Shown: positions 50,059 through 62,460 of the stretch, piece after piece
Layout: each line of letters begins with the position of its first letter
Numbering within the stretch: position 1 is the first letter of the stretch
Assembly: GCA_003165075.1 (NCBI GenBank)
Contig: PLSM01000167.1
Coordinates: forward strand, 95,179 to 159,178
Direction: 5' to 3'
Origin: Acidobacteriaceae bacterium
GTDB lineage: Bacteria > Acidobacteriota > Terriglobia > Terriglobales > Acidobacteriaceae
DNA length: 64,000 nucleotides
Position numbers and translations under genes: made by a program
The notes under the pieces: generated by a model
What the model saw: only the letters and a program-made list of their open reading frames with translations
The model's database searches: none
What the model was told of the DNA's origin: nothing

Positions 50059-52713
50059 TTACTCCGCGCGCAACGCCTGCATGGGGTCGACCTTGGAAGC
50101 GCGCGCGGCAGGCAGCCACACGGCGACGAGCGCAATCGCAGTGAGAATGAGTGGCGCGGATACGAAGACCGCAGGATCCCAAGGCTTGACGCCGAAGAGG
50201 AAGGCGGACAAGAGGCGAGTAAGGCCGAAGGACGCAACGATGCCTGCAACTACGCCGACTAAGGCGAGCCGCATGCCGTGCCAGACAACGAGCTTGCGTA
50301 TCGCGTCGCGGTCCGCGCCGAGCGCCATGCGGATGCCCATCTCCTGGGTGCGTTGCGCGACGGAATAGGCCATGAGCCCATAGATGCCGATGGCGGCGAG
50401 CAGCAACGCCACCGCGCCGAAAATGGTAAGCAGCAGCATATTGAAGCTCTGCCGAGCCGTGGAGCGCCCCATCACCTCGTCCATGGTGCGGATGTGGCCC
50501 ACCGGGAATCCCGCGCTGGCGATGCGCAACTGCTCGGTGACGGCGGGAACGAGACGGTGTGGGTCGCCGTGGGTTCGCACCAACCAGAAGAGCGGCTGGA
50601 TATTGGCATAGGCTGCGTTATAGCCATCAATGACCTGGGGAATGGGAACGATGATCATGGGGTCGGCAGGCTTGCCGAGACCGCTGTCGTGGAAGTCGGC
50701 GACGATGCCGACGATCGATTCAATCCCCCCTTCATCCCCGTCCTTGATCTGCTGCCCTATGGGGTCTTGGTTGGGCCAGTATTCCCTGGCGAGGGCCTCA
50801 TTGATGAGAGCCACATGGGGCGCGTCAGAGGTGTCGTTTTCAGTAAAGTCGCGTCCGCGCAGAACGGTGATCCTGAACAGGCTCAGGTAACCCGGCGTGA
50901 TGCTCATCCACTGGCTTCCGCAGCAGTCTTTATCGACCGGACGCCCGATGATCTTGAAGGCCGCGCCATCTTCGACATCGATGGGCCGCCAAAAGCCGGC
51001 GGCCGCAAGTTCCACTCCAGGGAGGGCATTGAGCCGGTTGCGGCCATCCCGCAAGAGCTGAGCCACGCCGGCTGTGTTCTGGTAGCGCTGGCCGTTGAGC
51101 GACATCTCCATGGTGAGAATATTGTGAGAATCGAAGCCGGGACCCACCTCGTGGAGGGCGATGAAGGTGCGAATGAGAAGCGCCGCGCAGATGAGCAGGA
51201 CCAGGGCCAGCGAGACTTCGCTGACGACCAGCAGCGAGCGGGCCTTCCCCTCGCGGAATCCAGTGCCAGAGCGGTTGCTGCTCTCTTTCAGCGTCGAGTT
51301 CAGATCGGTGTGCGACGCGGTGAACGCCGGGAACAGGCCGAAGAGAATGCCGGTGAGCAGCGAGACGGCGAGGGTGAAGCCGAGCACGCGCCAATCCAAG
51401 CCGATGGCAGAGCCGTCCTCGCCGATGCGGGGCAGGCCTGCGGGACTGACGGCGAGCAGTGCTCGCACGCCTACAAAGCCGAGAGCCATGCCGAGAATGC
51501 CGCCGGCCAGGGAGAGCAACACACTTTCAGTGAGCAACTGGCGCACGATGCGCGCGCGGCCGGCTCCCAGTGCGGAGCGTATGGCGAACTCACGTTTGCG
51601 GCTGGTGGCGCGCACCAGCAGCAGATTGGCGACATTGGCGCAGGAGATCAGCAGCACCAGTGCTACCGCGCCCAGCATCATCAGCAGCGAATTGCGCGCG
51701 TCGCCGATGATGCTGTCGCGCAATGGTCCAACCGTAAAATACGGTCGCCAATCCGTGTTCGGGAACTCACGGTGGTACTCCGGGCTTGCCGCGAGCAATT
51801 CTGCGTTGGCCTGCGCGACGGTGACGCCAGGCTGGAGCAGTCCGGTGGCCTCAAAGAAGATGTTCCCGTCGTTGCTGGCCGGGTCAAACTGAAACGGCAG
51901 CCAGAGGTCAGCCTGCGGGTCGGCGACGAAATTCGCTCCGATCACGCCGACGATGGTGTACGGCTCATTGCCCAGAGAGATTGATTTTCCCACAACGGAC
52001 GGGTCGCCGCCGAACCTGCGCTGCCACAGGCCGTAGCTCAGGACGACGACCTTGCCGCCGTGGGGCGAGTCCTCCTGCGGCGTGAAGGTCCGTCCCAGCA
52101 CCACGGGCGCACCATACACGTGGAAGTAGCTCCCCGTAACGTGAATCCCATGGACTTGCTCCGGACGGCCGCCGGTAAGGTTAAAGCCGGGGCCGGCGTT
52201 GTCGTACGCTACGACCTCTTTAAAGATGTTCGATTGCCGCTGGAAGAAGTGAAACTCCGGGATGCTGTGAAGGTTATTGGCAAGGCCGGACGTGTGCGCC
52301 AGAAAATCGACCATGCGATCGGCGTTGGGGTAGGTGAGCGGCTTGAGCAGAACCGTATCCACTACAGAGAAGATGGCGGTGTTGGCTCCGATGCCGAGGG
52401 CAAGCGCGGCTATGGCGGAAACGGTGAAGCCGGGATTTTGCCACAACTGGCGCAGGGCAAAGCGTACATCCTGCCAAAACAACTCCAATCGGGCGCCGGC
52501 GCGATGATCCCGCACGGCTTGCTTTACTTGCTCCACGCCTCCGGACTCCACCAGAGCGGTGCGGCGAGCCTCGGTGGCGGGCATGCCCGCAGCGATTCGT
52601 TCATCGGTAACCAGATCGACGTAGGCGCGCACTTCATCGTCGAGTTGCTTTTCAACCTGCTGCTTGAAGAAAAGATTGTGCAGGACACTCCTGATTCGAG
52701 ACCAGGCCTTCAT
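50059..52713 (-). CDS. ABC transporter permease, MacB/FtsX-duplicated type (ADOP family)
   Basis: 884 aa; DVRFALRQLWQNPGFTVSAIAALALGIGANTAIFSVVDTVLLKPL; two FtsX-like blocks; C-terminal WLPAARASKVDPMQALRAE. Confidence 0.94.
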   Translation of the reverse strand: MKAWSRIRSVLHNLFFKQQVEKQLDDEVRAYVDLVTDERIAAGMPATEARRTALVESGGVEQVKQAVRDHRAGARLELFWQDVRFALRQLWQNPGFTVSAIAALALGIGANTAIFSVVDTVLLKPLTYPNADRMVDFLAHTSGLANNLHSIPEFHFFQRQSNIFKEVVAYDNAGPGFNLTGGRPEQVHGIHVTGSYFHVYGAPVVLGRTFTPQEDSPHGGKVVVLSYGLWQRRFGGDPSVVGKSISLGNEPYTIVGVIGANFVADPQADLWLPFQFDPASNDGNIFFEATGLLQPGVTVAQANAELLAASPEYHREFPNTDWRPYFTVGPLRDSIIGDARNSLLMMLGAVALVLLISCANVANLLLVRATSRKREFAIRSALGAGRARIVRQLLTESVLLSLAGGILGMALGFVGVRALLAVSPAGLPRIGEDGSAIGLDWRVLGFTLAVSLLTGILFGLFPAFTASHTDLNSTLKESSNRSGTGFREGKARSLLVVSEVSLALVLLICAALLIRTFIALHEVGPGFDSHNILTMEMSLNGQRYQNTAGVAQLLRDGRNRLNALPGVELAAAGFWRPIDVEDGAAFKIIGRPVDKDCCGSQWMSITPGYLSLFRITVLRGRDFTENDTSDAPHVALINEALAREYWPNQDPIGQQIKDGDEGGIESIVGIVADFHDSGLGKPADPMIIVPIPQVIDGYNAAYANIQPLFWLVRTHGDPHRLVPAVTEQLRIASAGFPVGHIRTMDEVMGRSTARQSFNMLLLTIFGAVALLLAAIGIYGLMAYSVAQRTQEMGIRMALGADRDAIRKLVVWHGMRLALVGVVAGIVASFGLTRLLSAFLFGVKPWDPAVFVSAPLILTAIALVAVWLPAARASKVDPMQALRAE

Positions 52714-52723
52714 TGCTTACACC

Positions 52724-53080
52724 TTACGTAGCCTTCAATGCATTGGTCATCGCGAGGGCTACCCTCGCCCATTGCTTCGTTTCCTCTTCAAGCCGGCCTT
52801 TTCCGGTTCTCGTGAGCCGGTAGAACTTTGCGCGACGGTTATTTTCAGACTCGCCCCAGTACGAACTCAGCCAGCCGGCTTCTTCCATGCGATGAAGAGC
52901 TGGAAACAGGGAGCCAGGCTTGACGAGAAATGTCCCTTTGGTGATTTGCTCAATGCGGCGCGAAATGCCCAAACCGTGCAGTTCTCCGGGGCCAAGAGCT
53001 TTCAGAACCAAGAGATCGAGTGTGCCCTGTAGAAGATTGGTTTGTTTGGAGCGCATTTGCTCTGTCCTATCGAATGGCAA
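52724..53080 (-). CDS. PadR-family transcriptional regulator
   Basis: LLQGTLDLLVLKALGPGELHGLGISRRIEQITKGTFLVKPGSLFPALHRMEEAGWLSSYWGESENNRRAKFYRLT. Confidence 0.96.
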   Translation of the reverse strand: MPFDRTEQMRSKQTNLLQGTLDLLVLKALGPGELHGLGISRRIEQITKGTFLVKPGSLFPALHRMEEAGWLSSYWGESENNRRAKFYRLTRTGKGRLEEETKQWARVALAMTNALKAT

Positions 53081-53317
53081 TATGAGTATTGACCTTCTTC
53101 ATGCAGAATGTCAATAGGAGAGGTGCCGACAAATGGCACACCCTTGGCCATGCCATGTACGGCGAGGTCAGATGTCTTCAAAGCCGATTCCTATTGTTCA
53201 CCTCTGATCATCTATTTAAGTTGCCGCCAACGGGCCAACGCGCTCATCCAGATCGCCGAGCTTTTTTTTAAGTTTTGGGTGGCGGGGACTGCGGGCATCG
53301 CACCGGCGGGATTAAGG

Positions 53318-53452
53318 CCGCGCTTTCCCACCCTTCTCGCAAAAGACGCGAGAAGTATGGGGCACCCATTTCTGTGCTGAACTCAGTGAGAACGAAAGGA
53401 ACATCGGGGTTGTTGCGCTCCCATGTCTGAGAATCCAGACAGGGGGCGCCCA
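53318..53452. repeat. Hairpin intergenic repeat, copy H4
   Basis: CTTCTCGC (53332-53339)/GCGAGAAG (53347-53354), then GGGGCACCCATTTCTGTGCTGAACT and CCCATGTCTG-AGAATC-CAGACAGGGGGCGCCC. Confidence 0.8.
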
Positions 53453-53464
53453 CTTGAGCGGGGG

Positions 53465-56074
53465 CTATGCGCCGGCGGGGGCGCGCATGGCGTCGAGGGC
53501 GGCAGTGAGGTGGGTGGCCAGGGCTTGCTGGGTCTCAGGGGTGAGCTTGGCTCCCAGGCTGGTGAGATAGAAGACGTCGATGGCGGTTTCGCCTTCGGTG
53601 TCGATGAGAGCCACCTCGATGTTGCACTGGTGGGCGCTGAGAGTGAGGGCGATCTGGCGGAGCAGACCGGGCACATCCTGAGCCACCACCTGCAAGAGCG
53701 TGGAATGGGTGGATGAGTCGGAGTCAAACTGCAGGCGGGTAGCTACCTCGACCTTGGCGTTGGTGGGGTGATTCATGTGGCGGCGGGCTTCAAGAAGCTG
53801 CTCGACAGAGACCTTTTGTGCAACTACGTCGTAAAGGCTGGCGAGGAAGCGGTCCTTCTCACTGGGGTTGAGCTCGATGGTGCGAAAGACGTCGGTGAAT
53901 TTGAAGCTGTCGACGACCACGCCGGCGTCGTTGGAGAAGGCACCGGCGGTGACGATATTCATGCCCCAGGCGGCCAGGGTGCCGGCCACGTCGGCAAAGA
54001 GGCGCTTGCGATCGCGGACGATGACGGTGAGGTCGAATAGCTGGCGATGGGGGCGCAGATCGAGCTGAACAGGGTTCTGGTCGAGGGCGACGGCGAGCTG
54101 GAAGTGGTTGCGGATCTGCTCGGGGAGGCGAGTTTGAAGGTAGCGCTGCGGCAGGCCCTCAAGAAAGCGTCTGAGCTCGTCGTACTGGCTGGACGGAACC
54201 ATGGAGCGGATGCGATTGAGCAGGGTGGGGTCGATGGCGGAGTGGTAGCGCACCTCGTCCACACTGCGGTCCATGAAATTGGCCGTGGCCATGTAGAACT
54301 GCCAGAGTTTCTCAGCCTTCCACGGGGTCAGAGCGTCGGGATTCACCGCCTTGATGTCCGCGTAGGTCATCACGGTGAGCATCTTCAGGACGGTCGGATT
54401 GCCTATTTTCTCAGCGAAGTCGCGCACGTTCTCAATGTCGAAGATGTCGCGGCGCATGGCGTTCGACATTTCGAGATGGAGGCGGATGAGCTTGAGGATG
54501 GACTCGCGCTCTTCGACATCGAAGTCGAGGCGGGCCAGGAAGCTGTCGGCCAGCTCGACGCTCTGGCCGGTGTGCTCGCCGTTGCGGCGTCCCTTGCCGG
54601 TGTCGTGGAGCAGGAGTGCGAGCAGGAAGAGATCGAGGCGGTCAATCTCGGGTAGAAGCTGCGCCAGGCGCTGTTCGTAGTCGTGCGTGGGCTGGCGCAG
54701 GCCATGTACGTTGTCGATGGTGAGAAAGGTGTGCTCGTCCACCGTGTAGCGGTGATAGCTGTCGCGAATGACCAGGGCGTCGATGCCGTGGAACTCGGGA
54801 ATGAGCATCTCAAGCACACCCAGGGCGTGCATGGTGCGCAGAGCGTGGGCGGCGTGGGGGCCGAGCAACACTTCGCGCAGCGCGTTCCACAGATAAGGTC
54901 CCTCGGGGATGTGGATGGCGAGCGCGGGCAGGGCGTCGGTGATGCGATCTTCAGCGGCCTGCGAGAGCCCGTAGCCATGGGTGGCCATGAGCGAAAAGAT
55001 GCGCAGGATGGCGGCCGTATCACTGAACTGCGCGCCGGGAAGGATGTCGATGCGGCCCTGGTCGAGGATGAAATCGGTGCCCGCGATAGGGGTGCGGCGG
55101 CGCCGGAACTGGCGATAGAAGCTGACCGGGGCAGGCAGGTGTTCCATGAGCAGCGCGGCACGGCGGTAGACGACCCTGGCATGGCGATAGTAGGTCCGCA
55201 TCCAGTACGCGGGGTCGGCGGTGCCCGCTGTCTCCAGGCCAATGGAGTTGGCCGCTGCCTCGTCCTGCGACTGCCAGTCGAGGGTGTTGTCGTCGCGGCC
55301 GTGGCGGAAGTGGAGAAAACAGCGTGCGGCGGCGAGAAAGTCGAAGGCGGCCTCAGCGTCTCCGCGGGCGCTCTGGAAGACACCGCCGCGCTGGCGGGGC
55401 CATTCCTTGGTCTCTTTCAGGTGGAAGAGGAGGGCGAACCAGACGGCGAGGTGGTAGTCGCGGAGGCCGCCGGGACAATCCTTGAGGTTGGGCTCGAGGT
55501 GAAAGATGGTGTTACCGAACTTGGCGTGGCGGGCGCGGGCGATTTCACCCAGCTTTTGGGTGATGGTATTCCACTCGCTGAGGACCAGACCGGGGAAGAC
55601 GGTCTGGTGGAGCTGCTGGTAGAGAGGGAACTGGCCGGCGAGAAAGCGACGGTCGAGAGTGGCTAGCGTGAACTCAAGATTGTCGGGGTCGAAGCGGCCA
55701 GCCTCCTTGAGGGTGCGCGAACTGGGGCTGGCGCGCAGGCCGACGTCCCACATGCTCTGAATGATGGCCCGTACCCCTTCCCTGGTTTGCTCCTCGGTTT
55801 TCTCGTCGGCGAAGGCGAAGAGAACATCGATGTCCGAGTAGGGGAAGAGGTCCTTGCGCCCGTAGCCGCCCAGTGCGAGCAGGGAGACATTCTGGGAAGC
55901 CTGACCGGAAAACGCCCGGCGCCACATTTCAATGAGGATACGATCCACGACGGCAGAGCGGCGGCGAATGGCGGCTGTGCCGTCGCCGGTGCGCTCATAG
56001 GTCTGGCGGACAAGCGCCATCTCGCGAAGATACTGGTCCCGTAGATCGTCAACCGCTAAAGCGACTGGAGTCAT
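53465..56074 (-). CDS. glnD: Bifunctional uridylyltransferase/uridylyl-removing protein GlnD
   Basis: [25 protein letters not shown] region [24 protein letters not shown]-terminal ACT repeats ([35 protein letters not shown]). Confidence 0.95.
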   Translation of the reverse strand: MTPVALAVDDLRDQYLREMALVRQTYERTGDGTAAIRRRSAVVDRILIEMWRRAFSGQASQNVSLLALGGYGRKDLFPYSDIDVLFAFADEKTEEQTREGVRAIIQSMWDVGLRASPSSRTLKEAGRFDPDNLEFTLATLDRRFLAGQFPLYQQLHQTVFPGLVLSEWNTITQKLGEIARARHAKFGNTIFHLEPNLKDCPGGLRDYHLAVWFALLFHLKETKEWPRQRGGVFQSARGDAEAAFDFLAAARCFLHFRHGRDDNTLDWQSQDEAAANSIGLETAGTADPAYWMRTYYRHARVVYRRAALLMEHLPAPVSFYRQFRRRRTPIAGTDFILDQGRIDILPGAQFSDTAAILRIFSLMATHGYGLSQAAEDRITDALPALAIHIPEGPYLWNALREVLLGPHAAHALRTMHALGVLEMLIPEFHGIDALVIRDSYHRYTVDEHTFLTIDNVHGLRQPTHDYEQRLAQLLPEIDRLDLFLLALLLHDTGKGRRNGEHTGQSVELADSFLARLDFDVEERESILKLIRLHLEMSNAMRRDIFDIENVRDFAEKIGNPTVLKMLTVMTYADIKAVNPDALTPWKAEKLWQFYMATANFMDRSVDEVRYHSAIDPTLLNRIRSMVPSSQYDELRRFLEGLPQRYLQTRLPEQIRNHFQLAVALDQNPVQLDLRPHRQLFDLTVIVRDRKRLFADVAGTLAAWGMNIVTAGAFSNDAGVVVDSFKFTDVFRTIELNPSEKDRFLASLYDVVAQKVSVEQLLEARRHMNHPTNAKVEVATRLQFDSDSSTHSTLLQVVAQDVPGLLRQIALTLSAHQCNIEVALIDTEGETAIDVFYLTSLGAKLTPETQQALATHLTAALDAMRAPAGA

Positions 56075-56778
56075 GAGTGTTTGGGTGTGGTTCTGCGACG
56101 CAAGAATAAACGTTGTTACAGAATACTAAAGATTCAAGAGGGGGGAGGACGATTATTGCCCGGCAGGGCGGAAAGTGCGGCGCGTGTGGCTGCTGCAACG
56201 AGTGTGCGTGAGTGCATGGTGAGCGCGTCGCGATCGGCTCAAAGTGGCGGATTCAAGGGCCGCAAGAGAGAGGACGTGTTGGAACGTAGAATCTGGCGGA
56301 TTACGATCCAGTCAAAAAATAACTTGCAAATTTTCGAGATTCAACACAATATGGCGTTGACTCATCACTAGGTGGGGTATTTGTCCCAGCTATGGGGATG
56401 CAGTCACGAGGCCTGTTCCCCAATACTCAGGCCGCGAGGTCGGTCTTTCACAACTTGAGCGGGTCCACGGCATACGGCTTCCTGCGCGTGCGAGGTTTTT
56501 CTTTTGCCTTGGCAGCGAAGAGAGGTTCGGATGCGCCGCAGGTGTGCGACTGGAAGCGCGCTGCTTGAGGGAGCAGTGTCATCAAGTCCTTTTTCGATCA
56601 GGTTCGGAGCCGCCGCCCGCTGATGCTCGCGTCGACGTGAGGCGCTCTCCACGGGGTACGTAAGTCCCGGAATCGGAATAGCTGCCAATCTTCTCGCCAG
56701 GTCTAGGTTTTCCGCAGGTCGATGTGGAGGACTGTCCACCTTTAAGAGAGTCGTTGGGCGGCTTGGGGGAAGGCGACC

Positions 56779-57735
56779 ATGTATTCGGTCCGTATCCGTC
56801 TTGTCCGCCTGGTTGCGGTCCGGTTGGCTCTTCTGGGAGCGGCTTGTGCGCTGCCGTGTGCATTGGCCGCAGACGCACGGCAGCCGGGCGATGCGATCCG
56901 CTTCAGCCTGATTGACGATTACCTGATCGTCGTGCCGGTGATGGTGAACGGCGAGGGACCCTTCAAGTTCCTGCTTGATACGGGGACTACATCGAGCATG
57001 ATCGATCCGGAGTTGGAGCGGAAGTTGAACGCCACGGAGATAGGAGGCTCCCATCTTGCCACGATGTCCGGTGAGAGGCGTGACCGGCGCGTGCGGCTGG
57101 ACGAGGTACGCGTGGGACAGGCGGCGGTTTCCGGCCTGGTAGCGCTGGTGGACAGGCTGGATGCCGCAAGAGCATTGGTCCCCGGCGCTCGCGGCATTCT
57201 GGGCGAGGACTTTCTAAGACAGTTCGACATTTTCATCGATTACGAGAAGCACCGGCTGAGTTTTGACGAGCTTGCGCCTGCCGGGGACAGATGCCGGTTT
57301 GTCGACATGGGCGAGCACCGCGGCCAACCGACCATGAACCGGGTGCTGATCAAAGTGAAATTTCTAGGAGCGAGCGGCGGAGATCTGGTGCTGCAGTTGG
57401 ACACCGCCGCCAAGATGCCTGAGTTATTCCCTGCCAGCCACGTGTCTCTGCCGCATCCGTGGGACGGCTATGAAGCAGGCATTGGCACCGGTCCAAACCG
57501 AACCCTGGAACACATGCACATTACGATGAAGATTGGCGCGACAGAGATCCAGGGCTGGAATCTGGTGCTGGCCCGCGATGAGGTCGTCTCCGACGCGGCA
57601 GGCCTGCTGCCGGCATCGATTTTTCGCAGAATTTATATCAGCCATTCGGGCGGATTCGTGGTTCTGAATCCCCGCAACGAGAGACTTGAACCACGCCGCG
57701 ATGAAGTGGAGATGGCTGCCATGGGGGCTCAGTAA
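56779..57735 (+). CDS. Exported retropepsin-like aspartyl protease
   Basis: Signal peptide; VNGEGPFKFLLDTGTTSSMIDPELERKL; GILGEDFLRQFDIFIDYEKHRLSF. Confidence 0.82.
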   Translation: MYSVRIRLVRLVAVRLALLGAACALPCALAADARQPGDAIRFSLIDDYLIVVPVMVNGEGPFKFLLDTGTTSSMIDPELERKLNATEIGGSHLATMSGERRDRRVRLDEVRVGQAAVSGLVALVDRLDAARALVPGARGILGEDFLRQFDIFIDYEKHRLSFDELAPAGDRCRFVDMGEHRGQPTMNRVLIKVKFLGASGGDLVLQLDTAAKMPELFPASHVSLPHPWDGYEAGIGTGPNRTLEHMHITMKIGATEIQGWNLVLARDEVVSDAAGLLPASIFRRIYISHSGGFVVLNPRNERLEPRRDEVEMAAMGAQ

Positions 57736-57863
57736 TGATTTGCCGACTGGCATGATTTAGCGCCAGCGCGGTGATTGAGAGTGAGGGCAAAAACCCCGAC
57801 CTCGAAGCCGCGACCCCATGGAGACGCACGATGACGGATTGATTCGCGCCGGACCCGAGTCTT

Positions 57864-59731
<1,868 letters not shown>

Positions 59732-59858
59732 TTTTCTTCTGCTCCAAGAAAATGTGTCCGCAAACGAAAACGGAGCCCCGAAATACCCGCCGGACTGCGA
59801 GCACCTGGTTCGATTTGCAGCGCTTACCGCGTGCTCAGGACCACTTACCGGCGCAAAG

Positions 59859-59875
59859 CCTGACCGCCGGTCAGG
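59859..59875. promoter_or_regulatory. 17-bp palindrome upstream of amtB
   Basis: CCTGACC-GCC-GGTCAGG, perfect 7-bp arms, about 128 bp upstream of the amtB start. Confidence 0.35.
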
Positions 59876-60004
59876 AGGCGCCGATACCATTGGGCATGAT
59901 TGTGTGAACATTGAAGAATAGCGCATGCACCGCCCTTTTTCGCGGCCCAATCCGGAACTGGAGCACAAAAAAAGAGTTACGCCACACCTGGTGGATCCGC
60001 AGAC

Positions 60005-60039
60005 TGGTCGAGCCGACAGCCGGATTTGAACCGGCAGAG
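60005..60039 (-). other. tRNA T-arm-like fragment (not a complete tRNA)
   Basis: Minus strand GCTCTGCCGGTTCAAATCCGGCTGTCGGCTCGACCA: 5-bp stem GCCGG/CCGGC with loop TTCAAAT and CCA downstream; no matching 5' half. Confidence 0.45.
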
Positions 60040-60057
60040 CCGAGGTATAGTAGAGGG

Positions 60058-60633
60058 ATGGCACCAACGCAGGAGCGCGACCACTACTTATTCGGGGCAC
60101 TGGAGAGCAGCGCTACGAACCGCGCCAAATTGGCGGAAGTGAGCTACGGCTACGAACAGCCGGAAGGCGTGCTGCTGACTTCGCTGGATTTCGCCGTCAA
60201 CTGGGTGCGCAAGAGTTCGGTCTGGCCGGTGACCTTCGGCCTGGCCTGCTGTGCCATTGAAATGATGTCGATGGGTGCTTCGCGCTTCGATATCGCCCGA
60301 TTTGGCGCCGAGGTTTTCAGGCCGTCTCCGCGGCAGGCCGACCTGATGATCGTGGCCGGACGCGTTTCGCAGAAGATGGCGCCGGTGGTGCGTCGGCTCT
60401 ATGACCAGATGCCGGAGCCGAAGTGGGTAATTTCAATGGGTGCCTGCGCCACTTCGGGGGGTGTGTTCAACAACTATGCGATTGTGCAGGGTGTGAACCA
60501 GGTGATTCCCGTGGACGTTTATGTTCCCGGATGCCCGCCCAGGCCGGAGCAACTTCTCTATGCCATTACGCTTTTGCAGGAGAAGATTAAGCGCGAACCG
60601 CGCAGTTTGCTGAAAACCCTCAACGCTGGGTGA
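60058..60633 (+). CDS. nuoB: NADH-quinone oxidoreductase subunit B
   Basis: [83 protein letters not shown]...[12 protein letters not shown]. Confidence 0.96.
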   Translation: MAPTQERDHYLFGALESSATNRAKLAEVSYGYEQPEGVLLTSLDFAVNWVRKSSVWPVTFGLACCAIEMMSMGASRFDIARFGAEVFRPSPRQADLMIVAGRVSQKMAPVVRRLYDQMPEPKWVISMGACATSGGVFNNYAIVQGVNQVIPVDVYVPGCPPRPEQLLYAITLLQEKIKREPRSLLKTLNAG

Positions 60634-60798
60634 GTTGAGTCCTCCCCTGCCAGCAATCCTGGTTATCGAATACCAGGGGCGTGAAACCTACGTTCAAATG
60701 CGGCCGGGAGTCAGCAATTAACCCCCTGTGCAGAAATGCACATTCCTCATTCCAAAGGGTGAGTATAATTATTGGTTTGATTGCGGAGGATGCAAGGA

Positions 60799-61932
60799 AT
60801 GAGTCTGCGTAACATGAAGTCTGTCTGCCTGGTTCTGGCTTCGGCCAGCATCGCCTTAATACCAATGGGGTGCAAGAAGGCTCCCCCGATCACATTGGCG
60901 TGCGCTGCTACGCCCCCAGCCCTCTTTGCCGGCGATCCGGTCACGGTGACCGCGACCCCCGGCGCAGTGAGCACCAAGAAGAAGAACAGCGTGGTTTACA
61001 GCTGGACCGGAACAGGAGTGACGGGCAACGGAGCCACGGCCACTGTGCCCACAGCTTCTCTGGATCCCGGAAGCTACACGGTGAAGGGAACGGTGAAGGA
61101 AGGCAAGCCGAGGAAGGAAGGCCTGAAGCCGGGCCAGTCCGCCGAGTGCTCTGCCAGCTTTACGGTGAAGGAATTTGAGCCGCCGACGGTAAGCTGCTCG
61201 ACCAATCCCAGCACGATCAAGCCGGGAGACACGAGCACCGTGACTGCCATGGGCACGAGCCCGCAGAACCGCCCGCTGACTTACAGTTATGCGGCGGCTG
61301 CCGGAACCATCAGTGGCAGTGGGACCACAGCGACATTCTCATCTACCGGCGCACCTGCCGGCTCGGTGGGGATTACCTGCACCGTGGCCGACGACAAGCA
61401 TCACACGGCAAACGCCGAGACCGGTGTAACGATTGTGGCGCCGCCACCGCCGCCGATTCCGCACACCCAGGCGCTTTGCTCAATGAGCTTCGACAAAGAC
61501 AAGCACCGCTCGACTCGCGTGGACAACGAAGCCAAGGCCTGCCTGGACGAAATCGCTCTTGATCTGCAGAGGCAGTCCGACGCCAAGGCCGTGATAGCTG
61601 GCGATTCAAATGCCAAGGAGAAGGCGAAGACCGCGAAGGAAGAGAAGTTTGCGGCCAAGCACAAGCATGCCAAGGTTGAGGATTCCGCCGCACAGCGCGC
61701 CGTCAACGCCAAGGATTACCTGGTGAAGGAAAAGGGCATTGACCCCTCTCGCATCACCGTGGTGACTGGTGCTGAGGATGGCCAAAAGGTGGAAGACTAC
61801 CTGGTGCCCGCAGGCGCCACCTTCTCGACCGATGTTTCCGGAACCACCGCGGTAGACGAGTCGGCAGTGAAGGTCCAGGCACGGAAACCTCTGGGCGCGC
61901 GGCATCACAAACACGCGGCCAAGGAAAACTAA
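60799..61932 (+). CDS. Lipoprotein with two Ig-like repeats and diverged OmpA-like C-terminus
   Basis: Lipobox SIALIPMGCKKAP; DPVTVTATPG..., repeated Ig-like modules; C-terminal AQRAVNAKDYLVKEKGIDPSRITVVTG. Confidence 0.75.
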   Translation: MSLRNMKSVCLVLASASIALIPMGCKKAPPITLACAATPPALFAGDPVTVTATPGAVSTKKKNSVVYSWTGTGVTGNGATATVPTASLDPGSYTVKGTVKEGKPRKEGLKPGQSAECSASFTVKEFEPPTVSCSTNPSTIKPGDTSTVTAMGTSPQNRPLTYSYAAAAGTISGSGTTATFSSTGAPAGSVGITCTVADDKHHTANAETGVTIVAPPPPPIPHTQALCSMSFDKDKHRSTRVDNEAKACLDEIALDLQRQSDAKAVIAGDSNAKEKAKTAKEEKFAAKHKHAKVEDSAAQRAVNAKDYLVKEKGIDPSRITVVTGAEDGQKVEDYLVPAGATFSTDVSGTTAVDESAVKVQARKPLGARHHKHAAKEN

Positions 61933-61947
61933 ACTGGTGAATCAGGA

Positions 61948-61975
61948 CGCCCGTTCCCCCATTGGGGAGCGGGCG
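61948..61975. terminator. Strong hairpin after the lipoprotein gene
   Basis: CGCCCGTTCCCC-CATT-GGGGAGCGGGCG, 12-bp stem with one G-U; no long U tract. Confidence 0.5.
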
Positions 61976-62460
61976 CCTTAAACGAACGTAAAGAAGGCCA
62001 AGCTGCCAGGCTCCTGTGTCGCTGAAGACTGGGAGCCTGAGCGGCTCGGGAGAAAAGTGGCGAGCCACCGATTCGTCCGGATCGGGTTTCCGGTGAGCCT
62101 CTTTCTGCTAGTTATCCATATTTCGTATATGCTCCGGGGATTCAAAAACAGGTACGTATAGCATCTGAACGCGAACTCCACAGCCAGCTATGAACCTAGC
62201 GGGCTGAGTGAATTGGGATTGAAATCCGGCTCTGCCTATTACAAAAGTAACAGGTTACTGAGTACGGGTTTTGGGGGTGTTGCGGAAGGCAACCTGTTGG
62301 AAAATTGTGCTGTCGCGATCACTCATATGTTACTTTTAGATTGTTGTTTCGAGTTTTTTTGAAGTGCCGCCTGCACGCCGCTCGCACGGTACCAGCGGGG
62401 GCGGCTCACAAAGGCACCTCATCCCAAGATGAGTTTCAGTTTTTTGCGGAGGAAAATCGC

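Noticed and set aside
50278-51984. 568-aa + strand ORF
   Set aside because: Antisense to the ADOP permease.
56404-57054. 216-aa minus-strand ORF before the aspartyl protease
   Set aside because: Overlaps the start of the protease gene on the other strand, no recognisable domain, low-complexity composition.
60005-60039. Complete tRNA gene
   Set aside because: Only the T-arm and a CCA-like end are present; D-arm, anticodon arm and a 5' acceptor strand are missing and the acceptor spacing is wrong.
62040-62460. Possible riboswitch in the long leader before the barrel protein
   Set aside because: I could not match it to the conserved cores of c-di-GMP, cobalamin or other riboswitches I know by eye.
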